The notes below the pieces were generated by a model. The model had not been told where the DNA came from. It ran no database searches and saw only the letters and a program-made list of their open reading frames with translations. A program made the translations under genes and the position numbers. From Bos javanicus (Eukaryota; Chordata; Mammalia; Artiodactyla; Bovidae), in assembly GCF_032452875.1 (NCBI RefSeq), contig NC_083883.1, positions 54,062,698 through 54,126,697 of the forward strand: a stretch of DNA of 64,000 nucleotides. Reading direction: 5' to 3'. This document shows positions 55,701-64,000 of the stretch, piece after piece (position 1 is the first letter of the stretch; the number at the start of each line of letters is the position of its first letter).

Positions 55701-55925
55701 GGGGCTTCCCTGCTGGCTTAGTGGTAAAGAATCCACCAGCTAATGCAGGAGACACAAGAGATACAGGTTTGATCCCTGGGCCAAGAAGACCCCCTGGAGA
55801 AGGAAATGGCTGCCCACTCCAGTATTCTTGCCTGAAAAATTCCATGGACAGAGGAGCCTGGTGGGCTACAGTCCATGGAGTCACAAAGAGTCAGGCATGA
55901 CTGAGAGACTGAGCACACGCGTACC
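55701..55925 (+). mobile_element. Bov-tA SINE fused to the U2 fragment
   Basis: Full head GGGGCTTCCCTGCTGGCTTA, body and tip GACTGAGAGACTGAGCAC. No TSD lies between it and the U2 piece. A degenerate direct repeat CACAATGGAAT and AACAGTGGGAT (about 55650-55660 and 55929-55939) flanks both together. Confidence 0.92.
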
Positions 55926-55939
55926 TGCAACAGTGGGAT

Positions 55940-56299
55940 TAACAGAAAGGCTGTGTGTGGAAGCAGCAGTTCCTGCCTTCACTCCAACAACAGAACACCC
56001 TGCAGCCATGCCTTAACTGATCAGGCCAAAAGATGAAAGCCAAAACAGTATCCAGTTAATCAAAAAAAAGTAAATTTTTTTGTCAAAGGAATGAATTGAA
56101 CTCTCTAAGAAGGGAAAGGGCACCTGACATGGGTGTTGGCACCCGAGAGCAGAGCTGCAGAACGGCAGGAATTCTGGCATTTGGGAGGCTCTGGCATAAT
56201 GGGTGGCCCCACCCATTCACCTAAAGCAAAGCCTGCCATTTGCTTTTTCACCTCCTTATTCTTCAACAAACAGACCACCAAGGATTTCTGAAATTGAAG
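55940..56299. other. Stretch without recognised features
   Basis: Nothing recognised. Confidence 0.4.
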
Positions 56300-56660
56300 G
56301 ACAGACTGAAACATGAAAGAGACATACACAAAGAAAACAATATGGCCCTAGGGAAAACATTTTAGGAGCAGAAGGTGATATACGAACAAAAAACACACAC
56401 ACAAAACAGAGATTCTAGATTCTATTTTATCCATAAAATAAGAATGGATACTATGACAATGGGACAATGGAGAACAAGAAAAAGATCTTGGAAATTTTAA
56501 AACTGTTATTTTCAAAATAAAAATTTAATATAGAGGCTAGATTTTGAAGGTATCATCTATCAAGTAAAACAAAAAGCCAAGGAAAAGATGTGGGGGCAAT
56601 CTAAGCAACAGAGAGAATATGCCAAAAGTCTCAGAGACAGAGAACAAGGATGATGAGAAA
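56300..56660 (+). mobile_element. Old L1M-type sequence, probable
   Basis: A-rich text with AGCAACAGAGAGAATATGCC-like words typical of old L1 3' regions. Low certainty. Confidence 0.4.
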
Positions 56661-56766
56661 AGCAAAGATGAAGAAAAACAATAATGCAAGTCCACATCAC
56701 AGAACTGAAATTTGTAATGTCTCAGGTTTAAAGATAGCCTTACAATAAACAGCAGTAATAGTAACA

Positions 56767-56848
56767 ATTGTTGTTGTTGCTGTTCAGTCGATAAGACATG
56801 TCTGATTCTTTGTGACCCCGTGCACTGCAGCATGCCAGGCTTCCCTGT
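56767..56848 (-). mobile_element. BovB 3' tip, antisense, ~80 bp
   Basis: (GTT)n tail then TTCAGTCGATAAGACATGTC to GCCAGGCTTCCCTGT. TSD ATAGTAA at 56758-56764 and 56849-56855. A very short insertion in MIR-like sequence. Confidence 0.85.
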
Positions 56849-56854
56849 ATAGTA

Positions 56855-57093
56855 AAAACAGCCAAAGGTTGAGAACCCATTCTGAGCCAGGCACCACTCT
56901 CAATAGTTGTACACATAGTGACTTATTTCATCCTCTCAATAAATCGAAGCAGTAGCTACTATTTTAATCCTAATTTTACAGCTAAGAAAAACAGAATCAC
57001 TAACTGGTTAAGACATTTACTCAAGTTAGTAAGTAAAACAACCAGGATTTAAATGTAGGCATGCATAATCTACATTCTTAACTATTATTATAC
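56855..57093 (-). mobile_element. MIR SINE, antisense
   Basis: TGAGCCAGGCACCACTCTCA, TTATTTCATCCTCTCAATAA and AATTTTACAGCTAAGAAAAA. Confidence 0.7.
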
Positions 57094-57094
57094 A

Positions 57095-57334
57095 ACGAGT
57101 CAATCCTAAAAGAAATCAACCCTGAATAGTCATTGGAAGGACTGATGCTGAAACTGAAGCTTCAATACTTTGGCTACCTGATGTGAAGAGCCAACTCATT
57201 AGAAAAGACTCAGATGCTGGGGAAGATTGAGGGCAGGAGGAGAAGGGGACGACAGAGGAAGAGACAGGTGTATGGCATCACCGATTTAGTGGACATGAAT
57301 TTGAGTAAATTCCGAGTGATGGTGGTGGACAAAA
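57095..57334 (+). mobile_element. BovB LINE 3' fragment
   Basis: AGTCAATCCTAAAAGAAATC to GATGGTGGTGGACAAA. The expected 3' tip is missing, and BovB 5'UTR sequence follows directly. Confidence 0.87.
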
Positions 57335-57695
57335 TGTGGTCTACTGGCAAACCACTTCAGTATTCCTGCTTGAGAACCCCATGAACAGTATGAAAAGGCA
57401 AAAAGATAGGACACTGAAAGATGAACTCCCCAGGTTGGTAGGTGCCTAATACACTACTGGAGATCAGTGGAGAAATAACTCCAGAAAGAATGAAGAGATG
57501 GAGCCAAAGTGAAAACAACACCCAGTTGTGGATGTGACTGGTGATGGAAGCAAGATCCAATGCTTTAAAGAGCAATATTGCATAGGAACCTGGAATGTTA
57601 GGTCCATGAATCAAGGCAAATTGGAAGTGGTCAAACAAGAGATGGCAAGAGTGAATGTCAACATTTTAGGAAACAGCTAATTAAAATGGAGTGGA

Positions 57696-58265
57696 ATGGG
57701 TGAATTTAACTCAGATGACCATTATATCTACTACTATGGGCAAGAATCCCTTAGAAGAAATGGAGTAGCCATCATAGTCAACAAAACAGTCCGAAACGCA
57801 GTACTTGGATACAATCTCAAAAATGACAGAATGATCTCCGTTCTTTTCCAAGGCAAACCATTCAATATCACTGTAATCCAAGTCTATGCCCCGACAAGTA
57901 ATGCTGAAAAAGCTGAAGTTGAACAGTTCTATGAAGACCCACAAGACCTTCTAGAATTAACACCTAAAAAAGATGTCCTTTTCATTATAGGGGACTGGGA
58001 TGCAAAGGTAGGAAGTCAACAAACACCTGGAGTAACAGGCAAATTTGGCCTTGGAGTACAGAATGGAGCAGGGCAAAGGCTAATAGAGTTCTGCCAAGAG
58101 AATGCACTGGTCATAGCAAACACCCTTTTCCAGAAACACAAGAGAAGACTCTACATATGGATATCACCAGATGGTCAACACCAAAATCAGATTGATTATA
58201 TTCTTTGCAGCCAAAGATGGAGAAGCTCTATACAGTCAGCAAAAACAAGACCAGTTCATGCTTAG
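57696..58265 (+). pseudogene. BovB APE-type endonuclease fragment
   Basis: A 189-residue frame covering most of the apurinic-type endonuclease domain that nicks target DNA in RTE LINEs. Visible blocks are GQESLRRNGVAIIVN near residue 15, QVYAPT at 62-67, IIGDWDAKVG at 98-107 and QIDYIL at 165-170. The usual GDFNAKVG block has two substitutions, so the catalytic D-x-N reads D-W-D. The final D-H block (DHELLIAK) lies just past the stop, in another frame near 58266. Together these predict an inactive enzyme even before the nested insertion downstream. Confidence 0.88.
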
Positions 58266-58332
58266 ACCATGAACTCCTTATTGCCAAAGTCAGACTTAAA
58301 TTGAACAGAGTAGGGAAAAGTAATAGACTATT

Positions 58333-58726
58333 CAGCTCAGTTCAGTTCAATTGCTGAGTCGTGTCTGACTCTTTGTGACCCCATGAATCACAGCATGCCA
58401 GGCCTCCCTGTCCATCACCAACTCCCAGAGTTCACTCAGACTCACGTCCATCAAGTTGGTGATAAAATCCAGCCATCTCATCCTCTGTCGTCCCCTTCTC
58501 CTCCTGCCCCCAATCCCTCCCAGCATCAGAGTCTTTTCCAATGAGTCAACTCTTCGTATGAGGTGGCCAAAGTATTGGAGTTTCAGCTTTAGCATCAGTC
58601 CTTCCAAAGAACACCCAGGACCGATCTCCTTTAGGATGGACTGGTTGGATTTCCTTGCAGTCCAAAGGACTCTCAAGAGTCTTCTCCAACACCACAGTTC
58701 AAAAGCATCAATTCTTCGGCACTCAG
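58333..58726 (-). mobile_element. Younger BovB 3' end nested antisense in older BovB
   Basis: Antisense BovB with younger variants (CAGTCCTTCCAAAGAACACC; CCCCCAATCCCTCCCAGC). It splits the linker region of the host BovB between ACTATTCAG and TCAGGTATGACCTAAATC, with a TSD of only a few bases. Confidence 0.92.
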
Positions 58727-58760
58727 GTATGACCTAAATCAAATCCCTAACGATTATACT

Positions 58761-59295
58761 GTGCAAGTGAGAAATAGATTTAAGGGACTAGATCTGATAG
58801 ACAGAGTGCCTGATGAACTATGGACAGAGGTTCATAACATTGTACAAGAGACAGGGATCAAGACCATCCCCAAGAAAAAGAAATGCAAAAAAGCAAAATG
58901 GCTGTCTCAGGAGGCCTTACAAATAGCTGTGAAAAGAAGTGAAAAACAAAGGAGAAAAGCAAAGATATACCTATTTGAATGCAGAGTTCCAAGAAATAGC
59001 AAGGAGAGATAAGAAAGCCTTCCTCAGTGATCATTGCAAAGAAATAGAGGAAAACAATAGAATGGGAAAGACTAGGGATCTCTTCAAGAAAATCAGAGAC
59101 ACCAAGGGAACATTTCATGCAAAGATGGGCTCAATAAAGGACAGAAATGGTATGGACCTAACAGAAGCAGAAGATATTAAGAAGAGATGGCAAGAATACA
59201 CAGAACTGTACAAGAAACATCTTCATGACCAAGATAATCATGATAGTGTGATCACTCACCTAGAGCCAGACATCCTGGAATGTGAAGTCACATAG
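58761..59295 (+). pseudogene. BovB ORF middle segment, two frames
   Basis: Overlapping frames 58761-59012 and 58939-59295 encode the linker between endonuclease and RT. One reads NRFKGLDLIDRVPDELW and the next DLFKKIRDTKGTFHAKMGS. The frameshift lies near 58940-58980. No catalytic motif is in this part. Confidence 0.82.
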
Positions 59296-59399
59296 GCCTT
59301 AGGAAGCATTACTACGAACAAAGCTAGTAGTGGTGATGGAATTCCTGTTGAGCTATTTCAAATCCTATAAGATGATGCTGTGAAAGTGCTGCACTCAAT

Positions 59400-60217
59400 A
59401 TGCCAGCACATTTGGAAAACTCAGCAGTGGCCACAGGACTGGAAAAGTCAGTTTTCATTCCAATCCCAAAGAAAGGCAATGCCAAGGAATGCTCAAACTA
59501 CCTCACAATTGCACTCATCTCACACACTAGTAAAGTAATGCTCAAAATTCTCCAAGCCAGGCTTCAACAATACATGAACTGTGAATTTTCAGATGTTCAA
59601 TCTGGATTTAGAAAAGTCAGAGAGATCAAATTGCCAACATCCACTGGATCATTGAAAAAGCAAGGGAGTTCCACAAAAACATCTATTTCTGCTTTATTGA
59701 CTATGCCAAAGCCTTTGACTGTGTGGATCACAATCAACTGTGGAAAATTCTGAAAGAGATGGGAATACCAGGCCACCTGACCTGCCTCTTGAGAAATCTG
59801 TAGGCAGGTCAGGAAGCAACAGTTACAACTGGACATGGAACAACAGACTGGTTCCAAATAGGAAAAGGAGTACGTCAAGGCTGTATATTGTCACCGTGCT
59901 CATTTAACTTACATGCAGATTATATCATGAGAAACGCTGGACTGGAAGAAGCACAAGCTGGAATCAAGATTGCAGGGAGAAATATCAATCACCTCAGATA
60001 TGCAGATGACACCACCTTTATGGCAGAAAGCAAAGAGGAACTAAAGAGCCTCTTGATGAAAGTGAAAGAGGAGAGTGAAAAAGTTGGCTTAAAGCTCAAC
60101 ATTCAGAAAACAAAGATAGTGGCAGACTTTATTTTTGTGGGGGCTCCAAAATCACTGCAGATGGTGATTGCAGCCATGAAATTAAAAGACTCTTCCTACT
60201 TGGAAGGAAAGTTATGA
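59400..60217 (+). pseudogene. BovB reverse transcriptase relic, several breaks
   Basis: Plus-strand RT in at least two frames. 59400-59753 holds the fingers region (VFIPIPKKGNAKECSNY). Motif A (ALLTMPKPLTV is the shifted reading of FIDYAKAFD) is out of frame. A TAT-to-TAG change truncates the chain at LRNL near 59803. 59888-60217 holds LRYADDTTFMAES with YADD intact. A deletion near 60115 removes the ASGPITSW block. Inactive. Confidence 0.87.
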
Positions 60218-60725
60218 CCAACCTAGACAGCATATTAAAAACCAGAGTCATTACTTTGTGAACAAAGGTCTATTTAGTTAAGGCTATGGTTTTTCCTGTA
60301 GTCATGTATGGATGTAAGAGTTGGACTATAAAGAAAGCTGAGCACCGTAAAGAACTGATGCTTTTGAACTGTGGTGTTGGATAAGACTCTTGAGAGTCCC
60401 TTGCACTGCAAGGAGATCCAACCAGTCCATCCTAAAGGATATCAATCCTCAATGTTCATTGGAAGGACTGTTGTTGAAGCTGAAACTCCAATACTTTGGC
60501 CACCTGATGTGAAGAACTGACTTATTTGAAACGACCCTGATGCTAGGAAAGATTGAAGGCAGGAGGAGAAGGGAATGACAGAGGATGGGATGGTTGGATG
60601 GCATCACCAATTCAGTGGACATGAGTTTGAGTAAACTCCGGGAGTTGGTGATGGACAGCGAGGCCAGGCATGCTGCAGTCCATGGGGTCACAAAGAGTCT
60701 ACACAACTGAGCAACTGAACTGAAC

Positions 60726-60826
60726 TGGACTGGGTGATGGTGAAGGACAGGGAAGCCTGGCGTGCTACAGTCCATGGAGTTGCAAAGAGTGGGACACAAC
60801 CACTCCGAGTGGCTGAGCAACAACAA
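60726..60826 (+). mobile_element. BovB/BovA 3' tip fragment
   Basis: GGTGATGGTGAAGGACAGGG to GGCTGAGCAACAACAAATA. A second 3' tip directly follows the near-full-length BovB. Confidence 0.8.
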
Positions 60827-60914
60827 ATACAGTCTAAAACACCCTCAGACAAATCATTTGGAAATTTAAGAAGACTAAAGATGAGGAATACATCCTAAGA
60901 TCTTCTGGTCAAAA

Positions 60915-61270
60915 AAAAAAAATTGAAGATTACCAAAATGAACGAATATCAGAATGGTATTAAATCACTCTCAGCATCCTATAATGTTAGAAGACCACGG
61001 AACAGTGATTTCCAAGACATGCGAGACAAATCCTTTCAACCTAGAATTCCATACTCAGCCAAATTATCAATAAACTCTGAGGATAAAATAAAGATATTTT
61101 TGGATTTGCAAGGGTTTTAGAAAATTTAGTTCAATACCCTCTTTCTTTAAAAGTTATTGATTTCTCTAGTAAAGGAGAAGTAATATTAGAAAAAAATACA
61201 TGGGATTCAGGAAAGAGACACTACATCTAGAAGAGCATTAAAGGACACTCATGATCCCATTATGAAGAAG
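60915..61270 (+). mobile_element. Old L1M-type 3' sequence
   Basis: CAACCTAGAATTCCATACTC and GCCAAATTATCAATAAACTC are typical L1M 3' words. Confidence 0.7.
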
Positions 61271-61274
61271 ACAT

Positions 61275-61910
61275 TCCCTAAAAAATTAAAAACAGAGCTA
61301 CCAAATGGTCCTGCAATCTGACTCCTGGGCATATATCTGGAGAAACTGTAATTCGAAAAGATACATGCATCCCAATGTTCATAGCAGCACTATTTATAAT
61401 AACCAAGATATGGCAACTACCTAAATGCCCATCGACAGTGGAATGGATAAGGAAGACGTGGAATACTACTCAGCCATAAAAAGAATGAGATGATACTGTC
61501 TGCAGCAATACAGATGGACCTAAAGATTGTCATACTAAGTAAGCTAGACAAAGAAAGACACATACCATATGATATCACTTATATGTGGAATCTAAAAATA
61601 TGATACAAATGAATTTATATACCACACAGTAGATCCACACACATAGAAAATAAGCTTAGGGTTACCAAAGGGGGAAGAGGGTGAGGGATAAATTAGGAGC
61701 TTGGGATTAACATAATGCACTACTACATATAAAATAGATAACCAACAAGGACCTACTATATAGCACAGAGAACTATAGTCAATATTTTGTAATAACCTAT
61801 AAAGGAAAAGAATCTGAAAAAGATACACACACGTATCTGAATCACTTCGCTGTGTATCTGAAACTAACACAACACTGTAAATCAAGTCTACTTCAGTTGA
61901 AAAAAAGGTA
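61275..61910 (+). mobile_element. L1 ORF2 end and 3'UTR inserted in older L1M
   Basis: ACTCCTGGGCATATATCTGG, ATTCATAGCAGCACTATTT-type words, ACTACTCAGCCATAAAAAGA, and a 3' end GTGTATCTGAAACTAACACA to CTACTTCAGTTGAAAAAAA. Plus strand, no inversion. TSD unclear. Confidence 0.88.
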
Positions 61911-62079
61911 AGTCATGATCATGAAGGTGACCCAGAGAGACTGGAACCAGAAAGGAGGAAAATAGAGGTCCTCAGAAGAAACATATCCAGAAATAAAGAT
62001 GAATCATGAGATTTGATACTTTGAAAAGTAGAAAAAGTTAAGGATGAGATAAAAGTCAGTAAATTTTTTAAAGACAACT
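61911..62079 (+). mobile_element. Probable continuation of L1M
   Basis: A-rich sequence compatible with the old L1 on the left. Low certainty. Confidence 0.35.
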
Positions 62080-62285
62080 TCCCAGGTGGCACTAGTGGTA
62101 AAGAAGCCAATTCAGGAGACCAGAGTTCAATCCCTGAGTCAGGAAGATTCCCTGGAGAAGGGAATGGCTGCCACTCCAGTATTCTAGCCTGGAGAATTCC
62201 ATGTACAGGGGAGCCTGGCATGTACAGAGGATCCATAGGATCGCAAAGAGTTAGACATGACTGCATGACTTTCACTTCACTTCAC
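62080..62285 (+). mobile_element. Bov-tA SINE
   Basis: Head CTTCCCAGGTGGCACTAGTG (shortened B-box region), body, and tip CTGCATGACTTTCACTTC. No convincing TSD. Confidence 0.9.
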
Positions 62286-62289
62286 TACT

Positions 62290-63330
62290 TCAAAGCAATA
62301 AATAAGCAGAGTTAATTATGGCTATAGAGAAAGTTTTTTTTTTTTTTTTGCTGTAAAACTAAAAATAATACCAGGAGAACATTATAAAGCAAGACAACAT
62401 TGAAGTTAGGAAAATCAAAAGTGATAAAGGGAAGAGTAAAGGTAATAACTTTAACATAATAATTTTATCTTACAGGAGATATGGTCTGGAATAGATTTAA
62501 GAAGTAGAATTATTATAGCAAAGTAACCAAGATATGAGCTAAAAGGGACATAACTATTATATTCATATATCCAGAGTCTCTTTTTCTCTGGAAAGTTCTA
62601 GAAGATGTGGTCCACTAGAGTGAGAGTAAGACATGCTATCCAGGAACTAGGGGATCCAAAACAGAGCAAAAAGCGAAGGGAATTTTAAGGATGATTATAA
62701 AGGGAAACCTCAGGAAAATGGCTAAGGGGCAGACCCAGAGATCCACCAGTCCAGGTTAACTAAAAAATGAAAATGAGAGATGACTTGATGTTCTTGAACA
62801 AATTTAGAGGAGATTTATAAGTACAGATGAGAGCTGGGGGGTGAACTGCTGAAAGGTACACAGCAAAACAAAAGAAACAATAAAAGGCAATTATAAGCTC
62901 CAGGGAAAACAAATTTTTCAAGACAAAAAGTACAATGATAACTCAGTTGTTAACAAAATGTATGCTGTCATATTAATAGAATCCCTGAATAGTCATTTCA
63001 TGAACACTCTGACATAATAACATTGGAGGAACTGAGAGAATAAGGATAATTGTGTGTACGTGAAGGGGCAGGGAAGATGCACGCTCTAAATCCTCACCTT
63101 TCACAGTAGAAAATACAAAATATGCAAGACCAGAAAATCAACAAAGCTGTAGTATCACTGTGCTCATTAGAAATATGGAGGTACAAAACTGGAAAAACAG
63201 CCCAGAGTTGACAATGGTTTTCTAGGGAAGCAGTTCTATAGTAGGGTGGAGGAATTTGTAGAAGGTTGGTATTTTTCATTTCAAGATCCAGAGAATTATC
63301 TGACCTTTTAAAAATTATGTATACATATTC
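62290..63330 (+). mobile_element. A-rich sequence, possible old L1M
   Basis: Poly(T) at about 62335-62350. The rest is A-rich and may be old L1 3' sequence, but I see no decisive signature. No gene. Confidence 0.3.
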
Positions 63331-63331
63331 T

Positions 63332-63518
63332 GGGCTTCCCTGGTGGCTCAGTGGTAAAGAATGTCCTGCAACACAGGAGATGCAGGCTTGGTACCTGGGT
63401 TGAGAAGATCCCTGGAGGAGGAAATGGCTACCCACTCCAGTATTCTTGCTTGGGAAACCCCTTGGGCAGAGCAGCTGGTGGGCTACTCCATGGGGTCGCA
63501 AAAGAGTCAGACACAACT
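63332..63518 (+). mobile_element. Bov-tA SINE
   Basis: Head GGGCTTCCCTGGTGGCTCAG, body, and tip AAAAGAGTCAGACACAACTC. A few body bases are deleted near GGGCTACTCCATGG. Confidence 0.92.
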
Positions 63519-64000
63519 CTTATATCCTAAAATAAAACCAAAAGTTAGATTAAGAATTTCAAAATCATTATATGTTATGGTTCAAGTAACAGTGTTATTT
63601 CTACCTAGATAATCACAATTAGGAACCATTGTTCCAAGCAATGTTCCCAGCCCTGGCAGCCATCCAGTATCACTGTCATTGTGGGGGCCAAGATGAGAGG
63701 TGCCTTGGAACCCACACTGACCTCATTAGATGATGTCCCTGTAAGTGCTCCATCTCTGAGATAATTACTGTAAACTGCGACTCACATTGACCTCAATTAG
63801 ACATGTCCTTCCTTTCAGGGGCATAACGGCATGGTGGCAGTCCAGCCAGAAAAATCAGTGAACACTTGAGAAGAAACGTGGGCCCATCTAACTGAAGGGA
63901 TGAACACGCAGCTCAGAGTGGCTTCCTCTAAAAACTTAATTATAGAGGCAACTCCTGCAACTCAGCACTCTGAGAAAATGTACTTTGTACAGTTGTCAAG
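63519..64000. other. Stretch without recognised features
   Basis: Nothing recognised up to the window edge. Confidence 0.4.

Larger units (their letters stand above)
57335..60722 (+). mobile_element. Near-full-length BovB LINE, broken
   Basis: Starts in the BovB 5'UTR (CTACTGGCAAACCACTTCAG) and runs through the endonuclease, linker, RT and 3'UTR to GCAACTGAACTGAACTGG. It is about 3.0 kb after removing the nested BovB at 58333-58726. Only about the first 100 bases of 5'UTR are absent compared with the copy at 30291-30880. Multiple stops and frameshifts make it inactive. It is the most complete BovB here. Confidence 0.93.

Noticed and set aside
1..64000. CRISPR array, operon, phage or plasmid system
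   Set aside because: No regularly spaced repeats, no dense coding and no prokaryotic signals. The repeat content is that of a ruminant nuclear genome.

Overview
This window is nuclear DNA from a ruminant, very probably a bovid. Three interspersed repeat groups set the lineage: the SINEs BOV-A2 and Bov-tA, the horizontally acquired RTE LINE BovB in about twenty pieces, and CHR-type SINEs shared by whales, hippos and ruminants. I cannot tell cattle from sheep, goat, buffalo or deer by eye. Older mammalian layers (MIR, L2, MER5A, MaLR-type LTRs, L1M) lie underneath. I found no host protein-coding exon, no intact RNA gene, and no bacterial or phage-like system. The window reads as intergenic or intronic sequence. 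Nearly all long open frames are repeat translations, mainly BOV-A2 antisense and decayed BovB reverse transcriptase.

Layout. 0-9 kb: BOV-A2, Bov-tA, an MLT1-type LTR split by a 5'-inverted L1 (1857-3468), CHR-2, BOV-A2, an L2 coding relic, and a second 5'-inverted L1 (6635-7212). 9-16.7 kb: BovB 3' ends, L2, MER5A, LTR-like sequence and a purine tract. 16.7-21.9 kb: a repeat-poor stretch broken by one BovB. 21.9-26.6 kb: an old L1M hit by Bov-tA and CHR-2, a TIR-bounded DNA transposon, and an antisense BovB. 27-35.1 kb: an LTR, BOV-A2, several MIRs, BovB 5' sequence, a BovB/Bov-tA head-to-head chimera, and an L1M hit twice by SINEs. 35-41.7 kb: mostly unique sequence with MIR, CHR and Bov-tA. 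41.8-47.2 kb: a nested block of Bov-tA containing a BovB containing an inverted copy of nearby flank, more BovB, and a third 5'-inverted L1. 48-51.2 kb: Bov-tA and a MaLR LTR, then unique sequence. 51.2-54.1 kb: two BovB copies head to head around an AT-rich spacer. 55.66 kb: a U2 snRNA 5' fragment joined to a Bov-tA. 57-60.8 kb: a near-full-length but broken BovB with a BovB nested in it. 60.9-63.5 kb: L1M, L1 and Bov-tA.

The most notable content is not a gene system but a record of retrotransposition and repair. It includes three twin-primed L1s with target-site duplications (TSDs), a SINE/LINE chimera inside one TSD pair, a U2-SINE chimera, and an inverted templated copy of local DNA inside a BovB. 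Repeat family names come from recognising sequence signatures, not from a database search, and boundaries are accurate to a few bases only where a TSD is quoted.
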